Source of the DNA: Dromaius novaehollandiae
Taxonomy: Eukaryota; Chordata; Aves; Casuariiformes; Dromaiidae
Assembly: GCF_036370855.1 (NCBI RefSeq)
Contig: NC_088132.1
Coordinates: forward strand, 59,496,841 to 59,560,840
Length of the DNA: 64,000 nt
Reading direction: 5' to 3'
In this document: positions 13,753 to 25,795 of the stretch, one piece after another
How positions within the stretch are numbered: position 1 is the stretch's first letter
Layout of the letters: the number at the start of each line of letters is the position of its first letter
The notes under the pieces: generated by a model
The model's input: only the letters and a program-made list of their open reading frames with translations
What the model was told of the DNA's origin: nothing
Database searches by the model: none
Translations under genes and position numbers: made by a program

Positions 13753-16700
13753 GTCCCACAACTTGTATTTTTATAGTCACGGTGAAGAACAGAACCACAT
13801 TTTGAAGTAAAATTACCAGAATTTATTTTACCTGCTTCTGTAATTGTTTTAAGTATGTATCTGTTTCCTGCTACTTTTCCCAAAAAGGGAAAATTACTGA
13901 AAAATTATGTTTGTAAAATAAGTACAGCCTTCAGAAAAAAATAATGAATAAACTCTGCATGCTCTTGAACAAGGGAGGGAGCTTTATATGCCACTCCAAC
14001 AGCGTTCACTGGTGTCGGGGTCCCATACTGGCAACACAGTATCTACTAGTCATGTCATTCACTTACCTACAAAGTTTTTTTTTCTTCTCAAACATATATT
14101 AATAAAAATATTATTTATAAATAGTTATTTACACTGCTAATTGCATATTAAATGACCGCTAGTGCTTAGGAAGCACCATGTATCAATATTTAATGTACAG
14201 AGTCAGGGCTTTTCTTTCCTTTTAAAGCAAGGAATGTGTATTCAGAAAGTCTGATAAATAATTTTCTGTGGTTCAGTCAATAGCAGAATTACATAGGAAC
14301 ATATAGTAATAGTCTACCGAGGTACAGAAAGGATACTCTCTGGAGTATAAAAGCACATTTTGCAGGTTAAACCAGGGTATTTCTGGGAGCTAAAAAAAAA
14401 AATGCCCATTGTGTCACTGAGCGCAAGCTCAGATTAATATTTTTAGCTCAGGGCCCTATATATCTGTTAAATGCATCTCCAACAGAAATCTATGCTACAT
14501 TTTGTGATTGCAATGCAGCAAGAACCAGCTTTGGTACATGGGACTGCAGTTATTTTTGCGTATGTTCGGTAAGTTCAGCGGAGCCCATATAGTCGAGCTT
14601 ACATGGTCCTCAGCCAGTCAATTAAAGAGCAATAAATCAGACACTTCCTCAGTGTGGGATTCCCAGGGCACCTGTACAGCCATGGTGGGAAATTTCACAT
14701 CCCAAATCCTGACTGGGGTAACTCTTCTCCCAGGGCTGCTGGACCTCAGAAATTCCCAAGGAAGAAACCCAGCAGTTCAGCTCCAACTGAACAAAATCTC
14801 TGCTGGAAAAAATGTGCATGTTGGAATAGCCTGCTTTGGACCTTAATCATGCCTGAAATACATCTTCTGGAGTTACAGGACAAAGGCAGGAAGGTTTGGA
14901 CCCCATTCTTTTTGTTTAAAAATTACTGCCTGAGAACTTAAACTTTGCTCCTGGAAGACCGCATTCAATTTACCAGACAAAAAAGGCAGGCCTCATCCCC
15001 TGTTACCCCCCTGGGTAACACAGCGGTGTGGCCCACTGAAAGGCAATGTTCGTTGTACTGCTACTTGCCCAGCAGAAGAAAAAACTGAATGTTCACTTTC
15101 CGGCCACTTTGCCATATTGTTCTATCTATCTTTAAAAAAGGCATGAGCTCTGCTGAAAGCAAAATGAGTTACAGGAAGTCTCGAGCAGTCATGCACAGCT
15201 CTGTCATCGCTTTTATGCTGCTGTTTCCAAACAACACTAGAATTAAGTCAAGTCCTTCACATTAGTGAAATTCTCCCTTAATGAATACAGTATTGATCTT
15301 AAGTTAAACAGCTTGGCTTAAACTTTTCAAGCTTAGAATAGTTATCTGCCTTTTATAGATAGGTGTCTGTGTTTTAAGATGGTACATGTGGTCTACTCAT
15401 ATCTCCTCTTGAAACAGTATGGAAGCTCTGTTAGCTGCGGTGCAGAGGCTTTGCAGGACATTAGAGATTATGAAGTACTGGGCTAACGAAAAAGGCACTG
15501 CAGCTGTAACCCTCCAGAGGATGCTAATAAAGCAGCCGGTCCAAGAACGTGACCAGCACCACCCACGTGTAGCAGGCAGTATGTTAACCCAGGGAAGCAA
15601 ATCTTGGAAATGTGGAGAATCGTAACCCAAGGAACACATGAACGCTGATTTTTTACTGCACACAGTAATGGCAGAATAATTAAGAAAGACATGTGCTGCA
15701 TGTTAGGACCAAAGAAGTTTGTTTTTGTCAGCCATGCGCAACAGCATATCTAACTTTTTTAATGTATAGTTAATTACACTTTATATGAATCCAATGGATC
15801 ACATGCATACACATTGGAAAAACAAGTGTTACGTACGTCAGACTCGTAACACGGAGAAATAAATCCAGAACAACAGCTCCCACAATACTGTTTGACGTAA
15901 TCCAGCTCCTTGGATACTCTGTGCAGCTTAGCTGTAGAACAGCAGTCCTTAATTCACGGCTTGTTTCAGCTGAGTCTTCCAGTCTGGTTTGTAGACAGAG
16001 GAAAATAAAACTGCAGAAATGAGGCTAGCAGGGAGAGCAAAGACCGATGCTGCCAGCAGTGCCTGCTTCCTCAGGACTGCTGCCCGGGCACCAGTGAAAA
16101 GGGCAGTGATGCTGTGGTGTAGCGGTGCCGCCTTCACCCTGCAGAGACGCAGCAGGGTAAGCTGCCAAATCACCCCTTTCAGCCCCTGGCTTTTACACTT
16201 ATGGGAATGAAAAACCAGAAATGACAGAATGACGAGTTTCAGATCAGGTGGCAGAAAGAATACGGAAGATGTTTTCTTTGGTCAATGCCTGAAACTGCGT
16301 GTCTTGACAAATCAACAGCTGCAGCCTGAAGCCTGCAACCCTGCCCAAGCGCCTGTGGCTTGCGCGCACAGCCAGCAGGACACCTGCGGGAGCGTGAACC
16401 CTGCCATCCCTTTTGGCTGCCTGTAAGCAGTGGGGTGCAGGGAGAGGGGGCATTCCCGTAACTCTCAGGCAAGGTGCCCAGGGTCTCACAGGCTGTGATC
16501 ATAAAATACCTCAGCCTAGGAAACTGTGTAAAGTCCATCTTATAGTAAATGCGAAGTCCTTCTGTATTTTTTTTTCTCCCTGTCTCTATTTCTAGATCAT
16601 TTTCTGCTATCTACTTTTGCTGTTCATGTCATGCTTAACCATGAGCCTGGTGTGGGTCTGTGCTCCAGCTGCATGCCTAGCAGATTGCTCACCAGAGCTC

Positions 16701-18195
16701 TACAAGGTTTGCAGTGAGGCAATTCTGGCTGCATTACCCTGCGGTAACCTGGTAGTGGAGCATCCTGGAGTTTCATCATCCCAAGCGGCCTATTCACCCC
16801 CTAACAGTGAGGTATGCTGGTCCCTGTCCAGTCCTCCTTTTTCCCAGTGCTCCCAGGAGGGTTGTTCAACATCTGATGCCATCAGCTCCTTGACTTCACA
16901 GCTTCCTAAGGAGTGTTACCAGCCCTCTTGCATTTCTCTTGGTGGATGGCTCTCCCTTCTTTGCAAAAAGGCCTTTTCTCCACATCCCCTGAGCCTTGCT
17001 TCTCCTCCTAGCTGAGGTGCCCTAGTCGGTCATGTCCAGAAATCTCTCAGTTTGCTAATGCTCTCTGTGAATCACAGCATCGGAGATTCTTCACCTCAGG
17101 TTTGAAATGGTCAGTGTTGAACATCACCATTGAAATGCTAGCTATGCGTGATGTGTACCCCGCTCACAGCAATTTCACAGCTGTGTGTATCTTGCTGTAA
17201 CTCTAGAAAAGAGGAATTATTGCCGTGCAAGTCGCACTGAAATTTGCACAGTTCTGTGAATTGTTTCAGTTTTGACAAGCAGGCATTTTTTTAAATGAAA
17301 AAGTGCTTCATCAGGAAATTCCTGACCTGCTATATGTGACTCTCTGTAATCCCCTCTGTGAGCTTCCCCCTTTTCTCCAAGGGGTTTACTTTTCTTTGTA
17401 CTAGAAATCCAGGCCAGCTCTGAAGTAGTACGGCTGTGTTACCTTGACTCAGACTGCTGAAAAAAAATCTGTAGAGAAATAAGAAAGGTAAACATCTGAC
17501 AGAAGCAGAATTATTAAGAACAGAATTAGTTACAGACAGGTTACTACCAAAGGATTCAGGAGTGCAAACACCACTATGGAAACAACATCCTAAAAGAAAA
17601 CCCCCAGCGATGCTGGTCAGGAATCATCCATTCATTGGGGTCATCAGAGCCAGTGGAAGATGTCAGCTCAGCTACAGTGAGGGTCTGTTTTAGGGAGCTG
17701 CAAAGGCCAATCCATCCCTCCTGGCTGCTGCCTGCTTGGCTAGCAAAGGCTCTTTGGGTGGCTTATCAGGGTGGCAAGCACACTAATACTTAATAATGGC
17801 TAGTAGCATATCTGATCCACCTTTTGTGTGTGTTAGCCAATATATAATTTCTTTATACTCTTAAAATGTGTGTATCTTGCTTGCAGAGTGTGCTTGCACC
17901 CACTAAAAGTGAGGCTGTAGCATCTACAAGCAAGTTCACTAGCAGCCATAGCAAGTAGCATATTTTGTCTCCCATTTCTCCTGCAGCCTGTAATGACAGC
18001 ACTGAATTCTGTTTTTTGCAAGCAACTAATTCAGCAAGTGCACCAATGTGCGACGCTCTCTCACTTCTCCTACTTCAGTCCACAGAGTCAAAGTGTGCAT
18101 GTGTGGGAGTACATCATACAAGTATGGCTTCTTGAGAAGGACTGATCAAATTTTGAAAACACTCTCTTTTCTCTGATCTCACTCCTGGAATGATA
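13753..18195. other. Intergenic, nothing recognised
   Basis: AT-rich and unique-looking, with AT-rich tracts near 14100. I see no supportable exon. Frames at 14508-14846, 16019-16210 and 16617-17015 have no family resemblance and no flanking splice logic. Confidence 0.55.
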
Positions 18196-18212
18196 CCCCC
18201 CCCCCCCCCCCC
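18196..18212. repeat. C17 homopolymer
   Basis: Seventeen consecutive C residues. The length is probably polymorphic and error-prone in sequencing. Confidence 0.9.
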
Positions 18213-18556
18213 GATATGATTTTAAGCAACTTCATGCCAAACACACCAGTCCTTGTAACTGAGACTGAGGGGAGAGGAAGGGTACTTCACTTCCAGAAAG
18301 ACTAGCTGTTTGAGACTTCCAGGAAGCACCCCAGGTGATAGGGCAAAATATTTGAGCCACATACTTTTACTTCCTTTCTATTGCTGAGTTACTCAATAAC
18401 TCAGATGTGATAGGTCCATCTTTTTCATTATATGTGGCTGCTTTGGAAAATAGTGTCTTTTCCTCTTGAATTCCAAATGTCTATGAGTCTAAAGGCCTCT
18501 TCACCTGAATCCACCTGCCCGTGTCCAACAAAACTCCTCTCCCTAACCCCTTTACC

Positions 18557-18583
18557 AAAAAAAAAAAAAAAAAAAAAAAAAAA
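18557..18583. repeat. A27 homopolymer
   Basis: Twenty-seven consecutive A residues. It could be the tail of an old retroposed sequence on the + strand, but no recognisable body or AATAAA precedes it. Simple slippage is equally likely. Confidence 0.85.
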
Positions 18584-20254
18584 TCTATTCTAAGCCATTG
18601 CGGTAGAGTTAGTGCTTCATAATGGAAACTTTGCATGTAATCACATCTCAGTGGGATGTTTGAGCTTCACCATGACATTCTGGTGAAGCAGATCCCCAAG
18701 ATTTTGTGGAGGTCTAATGCCCACATAGTTACTGCTTAGCAACCAGGAGCTTCTTCAGGAGAAAGAAAATCCTTTGCAGCCTGGGAGCTGGTTGCTGTGA
18801 CTGCCATCCAGGAAGGAGGAGGAGAGCTGAAACTGTGTGAAGTGAGTGGCTGTCAGCACGTTCATCTCCAGGAAAATGCCAATGGCTTTATTCCTCATAC
18901 CGTGATCTGTGTCACTTATCTGAACCTGGTGCAGCTCAGAGCCAGCCACTGTGCACCCTCTGGTCTCACATGGCTCCCCAGTGCTCTGAGCACATGCCGA
19001 TGGCTCTCTTCTTTCCTCAGGAAGGTTATTGCTTATTGGTCTGAGACAGGAGTCCAGCTGCCAGAACCCAGGCTGTTCTGAAATGTCCCTTTCATACAGT
19101 CAGACCAGGGATCTTTTATAAGCTTCAGCATTTATTTTCTCAGTCTGAGTAGCATTATCCCAGCCTTAAGAAACACATGCCAAGCACCTACGGGGGAGTT
19201 GGGGCCAGCTGAGGCTCAATAACTACTTGGTGCAGTGAGGATCTTCCCCAGTCACCCTCAAAATTACCATAGGAGGCTTGCTCTGGAAGTAACAGCATCT
19301 ACTGATCTTCCAGAGCTCTAAAACTGGCCTTGCAGAGAGACAGAAGGAGCAATTGCTGAGCTAAACTGGGACCAATGGTTATCTTTTCAGTGAGTGATGG
19401 GCACGTCTGCAGATGTCTGACACAGTCTATACAGTACAGAGTATGTTCCAGCTGCAGGATCACCAGCAAAGAGATTCTTGTCCTGGATTACTCAAAGCAG
19501 CCCGTGGTTGAACTCATTCATACTTTATTCCTCTTCTGGAGGATAAAGAATATGTGCTCTTTCTCTTTCCCTCTTATTACAACTTTCTGCATCCTTCCCT
19601 GCCAAGAAAACAAGACACTGTATATGGAGAGAAGACAAAAGGAAAAAATGTGCTTCTCAGTTGTGTTTCAAATATTCTCTATGTAAAAGCTGACTCCAAA
19701 TCTCTGAGAGCATCCTAGCTAACTTACCTCACACCTCTGAGTTTTTCTGTGGTTTTTGTTATTTTTCAGTAGGTCCATTCTGATGTGTGATTTACATGGC
19801 TCTGCAACATCTTAGGGCTCTTTCTGTCAATATTAAGAAGTTGCCGTAGAAGAGTTCCTTCTGTAAAAACTAAGGCAGTCTTAACCAGCATCTTATACGG
19901 TCTCTGTGGCAACATTAAGAAGCTATATTTAGGCCCATAGTCTTGAAGACTGGTGTGCAGAATTCATCATCACTTTGCTACAGGAGGTTCTCTTGTCCAA
20001 TAAGATTTTAAATTCTGCACCTCCCAGACAAGCAGCCCAGTGCCTGATGTTCCTTGTGGTTCCATTTTTTTTTTTCTTGTGCCAAATGTAAATGTTCCTT
20101 GCTATGTTAAAAGCAGTGACCTTTCTCACAAGTGACATGCAGAAAGGTTTATTTCTTTCCAGTCTGCAGATACCTTTTACATTATCATGTCTCTGTGTAG
20201 TCTTTTTTTTGTTTAACCTCGATTTTTACTCTATTTTCTCAGAAGTGGTATTTT
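18584..20254. other. Intergenic, nothing recognised
   Basis: Unique-looking sequence without supported exons. CR1-derived sequence may begin slightly left of the CR1 fragment called next, but the match is too weak to extend it. Confidence 0.5.
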
Positions 20255-20660
20255 CCACACCTCTGAACAATCTCCTTTTCCTTCTTTGGATGCTCTCCAA
20301 CTGGTCCACATTTTTTTTTGGATGTCTACTGCCTAAAACAAGAAAGGGAGGCCATCTAGTATTAAGTCAAGAAGAGGGTTTATTCCTTAGGTCTTACTTC
20401 TGTTTACATGGCCCAATAAAATCTTTGCCTTTTTTGCAACAACACAATGTTGTTCATCTTGTGATCCAACAAGAACTACAGAGCCATTCCTGAAATACTG
20501 TTGCAAAATGAATTGTTCCCAACCTATGCACGTGTAACAGCTTATTCTTGCCAAAGTTCAGAGTATTTGTATTTGTTCTTCAGGAGCTGCAGCCTCTTCC
20601 AACTGTTAAGGTCCTTTTGAGCTCTGATTCTGTCTCCCAACAGGCTCTTGTCCTTCCTGA
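20255..20660 (-). mobile_element. CR1-type LINE fragment, old and diverged, minus strand
   Basis: The + strand reads as the reverse complement of a CR1 reverse-transcriptase 3' region. Recognisable words in order are CTTTGGATGCTCTCCAACTG with GTCCACAT (near 20284), ACATGGCCCAATAAAATC (20407), CTTGTGATCCAACAAGAACT (near 20458), TTGTTCCCAACCTATGCACG (20513) and GTTAAGGTCCTTTTGAGCTC (20606). The same word order occurs in avian and reptilian CR1 subfamilies as I remember them. Many mismatches and small indels destroy the reading frame, so the copy is ancient and inactive. The extreme 3' repeat end is not visible. The subfamily needs a RepeatMasker-type search. Confidence 0.75.
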
Positions 20661-22380
20661 CTGACTCCTGACTGCTGGAGTATGCTCCTACGCCAGCACC
20701 CAAGCCCCTGGAGTTGCCTGGGAGTAGCAGTGGCCTCACGGTGTCCCTCTCCAGGCCTTCACTTCCTACTTCTGCCCGTGAACTATGTTCTGTCTGGGTA
20801 TTTCTGAGATGAGAAATATATGTTTCCCCATAAGTAATTTACAAATAGCAAGGTTTTTTAAGAATCCATTTTGTTTTTGTTTCTGGTCACCTGTTGTCCA
20901 TAAGGGGGCAATATATGGCAAGAAGACCAGAGCTGCTGAACTGCGCAGAAACTGCTTTCAGGACCCAAGATGAAGTGTTTTCATTGCTTTTCCCACTGGA
21001 ACATCTCTGCTTCTTTTCTCTTAGGGCACTTGAAGGATCCCAGCTCTGCAGTGTTAATGTTTTCAAAAACAGTATTCTGCCTGATGGCTGTTGAGGAGAT
21101 GATTTCATTTTGTACGTATATGGCCTTTGATTAGGGTAGTTGTTCTTTTTTTAAACTTTCCTTTTCCTGTAGAGGATGGAAAAAAGTCATTCTGATGAAA
21201 ACAAAAGACAACATTTTTTTTCCTTTCTGATGTGCTGCACTGAAGAATTAGTATGAAAATCTTGCTCAGGTGGAGTTATATAATCCTGGAAAAACAAGTT
21301 TATCAGAAATGAAGGAGATCACAAGGGGAATATCCTCTCACTGGTGTTGAAGGGGAAGTCTAGGCCAGCTCACTGGAAGTTTGTACAGCTTTATACTCTC
21401 ACTGCAGTGCTCTGTATAGAAATGGGAGAGGGAAAGGTAATTTTCCAGCTTCTGTGTGATCTTGCCATTCTTGGACCAGCCTGACCCTTCCTGTAAAATA
21501 AAGCAGCCCTGTAGCCAGGTGCCCCTAATACCCAGCAGCTGGGAGGAGCCAGAGGGTAGTGGCCGGTCATATCTTGTTTCCTCTATCTGTGCTGTAGTTT
21601 CTGAGTGGGACACAGCATTGTACTGCCAATAGCACTCCTCTGTATGTGGCTCCTAGGGCTTCTGACAATGCTGGACCTGGCTTGCAATTTTTTTTTGGTG
21701 CAAAAGTAATAGTGTGGTCCTCTGTGTGTTCCAGTGATGTACAATTAGTTTACATTGTGCTTTGTTAGATTAGAGCAATGATCATTCTCCCATCCAGAAA
21801 AGCATATAATGTGTGGTGTGCGAGAAAAGAAGCTGAACAGTAGTTTCAGAAGGAAAGAACGTATGGAGTAGAGGAGACCCCTGCAGTCTCACCCTCTTTT
21901 GTGTTAGACACAGACTGAAAGGTCTGGATGAGTATCCAAATGGGTTACTTAGCTGAGGCAGTGACAGTGGAGGCCAGGCACTGTACCTATTAAGTGAATA
22001 TCTAGTAGTTTTTGGTTGATTCTGGCTGCAGTCATCTGAAAGTCCACTCGGACCAAATTGTACTATGTAAGTGTTCTGGTGGTATCGTAATGTTTCTAAA
22101 TGCATGCCAGGAACAGTAGCAAAAAATACCTTCATTATGCTAATGACTAAAGTCATTAGCTTCTACAGAGGCCAGCTTCCCAATATTATCCAAATACCAG
22201 GCAGTCTGAGTCAGTCCTGATCATCTCTTTGGGAAAAAAAGAATTCACTCCCTTGCTGAAAAATAGCATGCGAGAGGAGTGATCTCACAGTAACTCCCTG
22301 CCACTGCAGAGGCTGGGGGTCTTGCTATGCATCATAACACATATTCCCTGGGCTTGGGATGGATCACCCAGCAGCTGACT
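20661..22380. other. Intergenic, nothing recognised
   Basis: No coding exon seen. GTCCATAAGGGGGCAATA near 20897-20913 weakly resembles a CTCF core. A hairpin follows at 22381. Confidence 0.5.
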
Positions 22381-22413
22381 TTTTTATGCCCCAGTGCTGC
22401 AGGGGCATAAAAA
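22381..22413. repeat. Perfect 12-bp hairpin, 9-base loop
   Basis: TTTTTATGCCCC, loop AGTGCTGCA, then GGGGCATAAAAA. All 12 pairs match. The stem is shorter than a miRNA precursor and the flanks do not extend the pairing beyond one possible wobble pair. It could be a small RNA structure, a terminal-repeat remnant or chance. Confidence 0.65.
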
Positions 22414-25400
22414 GACATTTTGATCTCCATGGTGTTGTCCTTTCCCCTCTGGACAGCCTAAATCTCCTTTTCTTTTGTGCTCCACTTCCTTTCTAGGCAG
22501 TGGCAGTCCCCACCAGCAGAGCTCAGACTTATTTCTCCGCTTGACTCTTTTCTTATTCCACTCATCACTGAATGGCCCCAGAAACGCACATTCTAGTCAA
22601 GCCGGGCGCCGTGCTGGCGGAAGCTGAGCCCTAAGGAAGAGATGGGGGATCCACGTTTGCACTGCCCAGCTTGACGGCTTTCATCCCAGTAAAACTTCAT
22701 GTAGGTAGTTTCTGCTTCTTAGTGGGTTGCTTCTAGTCAGATGCAGAGTACCCTACACACACGTCCCTGCTTCCACCCGGGATCTGTGACAGTGGGGCTC
22801 AGAAGCCCTCCCAGCCTTGTGTGGGGTTTTGTGACCTGCCCTCCATCACACTGCCTCTGCTGTGGCTCCGGGCGTGGCAAACCATAACGGGACAGCTACA
22901 AGCACTACAGGGCTCAGGTCTGAACGTGTATCCTTAAACTCTTACCTAAGTGTATATGGTCTCCCTAAGTGGCCAAACAACTCCTCACTTCAACATACTC
23001 CCTGACTTCCAGGATCAAATATATCTTTAAAACCAGAGCTAACAAGAAGACTAAGAAAAGGAAAGAGGGAAGTAAAATGATTTAAAATTCTAAAACTGAA
23101 AAGACTTTTTCCTTACAAATTGGGTATGCAGAACAGATGGTCCAGAAAAAAAAAGTTCAAGCAGAAGAAAGGAGTCTAGAGTGAGTCTGTATCCTGCTCC
23201 TGCTGCACTGGGACCTGAGCAGCTGAGAGGCTCATGCAGTTGGTTATTCTGTTAAATGGAAATGTCCATCCTTTGGTAGCTCTCTTTGCAGAGGAAACAG
23301 CTCTGCTTTTTAATTCAGAGTTCATTCTTTCTTTTTTTTCCCTACTAACCAGTTTGTGACAAAATCACATCCTTCTTTGTACTACCCATGTTATGTGATT
23401 TTGAAAAGTCCTGTCAGTAGGAAAGTTTAGGTTGCCTTCTTAGGGTTCGTCTTCACTAATAATCTATGTGTGCAAGAGCTAGACAATTTCTTTGTAATGA
23501 TGTTTGTAATGGGTTTGCTCCTCAAGTAAATTAGAGAGGAAGAAGAGGCAAAGAGTAAGTTCTCTAGTTTTCTTGATGCTAAAATATATTCCATTTCCAG
23601 CCCTCCAAACATTTCCTTAGCAGGGCAGTGTGCTACTGAATGGCTGGCTTGTTCTTTTCCAGGGGTGGCTCTATAGAGCTCAGTTGTTATTAAATAAATC
23701 CTTAGCCTCCTAAATTTAAAACCTTTTAAAATGGATTTGAGCTGTAAGAAAGTGATTTGTCTGCTTCAAGAAATTAGTATTTCTCTTTCCTTGCCTCTAA
23801 CGATGCACAAGTGATAACTGAAGGACCAGTAATGCCTTGAACTCTCTGCTAAACTTCTACTGAAGTAAGTATATTACCTGCCCTAGTGGGCAACATGAAA
23901 TTGGAGAACCGTCCAAAACATCTTGCTTTCTTTTTCTTCTGTATTTATAGCTCTCTTAAGCTGTTTTCTAATCACCTGGGAATCATTTTGAAAGTAGAAG
24001 CTAAGCAAGCGGTCCTCTTGTGGTACATTTTTATTGCAAGTAATAGGGTTATTAGCAATTTATACTGTCTTTGATCTCTTGCCAATCTTCCGTGGCAGGC
24101 CTATGACAGCGTATTTACAAGGAGGATTACTTCTGCAACCAACATTCAAAGCCCATTTCAGATTGGATCAGTTAAAAGTTTAATGTTTACCAGATGCCCA
24201 AATGGAGACTATTTTGAGGCATTTCCTCCTAAATAAGGGCTTTGCCCCTTCCTCTCACAAATCAAAGGACGCTTCCTCAAATGCAAGCGCTTTTTGTTGC
24301 AATTTTAGCATTATGTTTTGTAGTCTCCCTTCAATTTGTTTCACTCCACAGTACTGTAATTACAGGCCAGCCATGGACATGTGCTCAGCTGGGGCAAAGC
24401 ATGGAGAGTGAAGCACGAGAGTCTTGCTTGACCTTTGAAGAAGCCTTAAAACTCAGGGAAATGACAAAGTGCTGCTTTTTCTCTCATCGCTTCTGAGCCA
24501 CTTGGACTGGTCACAGTCATTTTGAGGGGTGCAGAACAAAACAAGTTCATGTCAGTCACGTTACGAATAAGGGAAAGAAGGGAAAGACCTCACAGCTTCA
24601 CCTAGCGGCACCTGCCAAATTCAGCCTGAAGCCGTTAGAAAAATGGCCATTCAGAAACTATTCCCTCCCCTTTCGCAGAATCAGTCCTCCGATCACTTGT
24701 ATTCCCTTTATGCCCCTGTAAGACTGTGGTGTTCATAGGCTAGCTCCTGATTTAAGCCACTGTCAACAGTAAATATATTCCCACATGTTCAGGCATCCAA
24801 TTCACTGGGAGCAGCAGGCAGTACAACAATACTGAAGTATGAAAAAGAATTAGAAAGTATCGTATTAGCAAGAGCATTTCCCCAGCGGTAGAGGTAGAGG
24901 AGTCTGGCTCTGCCGAAGAATAGTTTCTGCATGTTCTGTGGTTTTTCCACTCTTTAGCTGCACCAAGTACATGTTTGAAAAGGGCCTTTGTGTTCAAATT
25001 GAAGTGTTCAAAAACTGTACTTCAAAATGTTATCACAAAATGTTTCCATATACTATAAAAGTTTCCACCCTGTATATGTACTTATTGCTGTTCCTGTTTG
25101 TGATACTTCTGCATGAGGAAAGCATGAGGAAAGACCATTTTTGTAATTAGAGTTAAATAAAAATAACACTTGAATGTGAAAGATATTTACTGGTTTTTAG
25201 AACATTTCGATTTCTGGAAACAGACCACCTGCTGCGTAGGACCCTTAAGTCTCCTAGCTAATAATCTTCTCTCCACTTGGACTAATTTTAGCTGCTGCCA
25301 CTTGAAACTTTTAATGGTTTCAGCCACCTACTGCCTTAACGCAACTCTTCCAGCCCCTCTCTTCCACTCTGCCTGTTCATGTATTTGAGGATTATAAATA

Positions 25401-25527
25401 GCTCTATTTGGAAAATGGTCACTGGAGATGGAGGTGGAGAGACAGGAATCATCTGAGAGTAAATAGATTGTTAATTCCCTTCTGAGCACTGAGCTGCTGA
25501 TTCACTCCCAATCAGTTCCCACACAGC

Positions 25528-25546
25528 CTGGGCTGAGTCAGCCCAG
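25528..25546. promoter_or_regulatory. 19-bp palindrome with MARE/AP-1 core
   Basis: CTGGGCTGAGTCAGCCCAG is a perfect palindrome around a central G. It contains GCTGAGTCAGC, 11 of 13 bases of the T-MARE bound by large and small MAF and NF-E2 type dimers, and TGAGTCA for AP-1. Binding is inferred from the motif. Confidence 0.45.
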
Positions 25547-25770
25547 AGGGTGTTGAATAGTCAAGAGCAAAGACGATTCAGAGGATAATGGTTCTGCAAA
25601 CACCAAAACAGAAAAATGATTCAGAAGGGGGAACTAAAAGAAGAAAAACATACTGGAGAGAGGGCAAAAAAATATCAAAAAGGAAGTAAAAATAGACAAG
25701 CAACCCCTATACTGCCACCTCTGTGTGGGAAACAGAGGTGTTTAAGGAGCTCAGAGAAGAAACAGAGGTG

Positions 25771-25795
25771 AAGGAAAGGAAAGGAAAGGAAAGGA
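25771..25795. repeat. (AAGGA)5 microsatellite
   Basis: Five exact units of AAGGA in a purine-rich tract. Confidence 0.9.
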
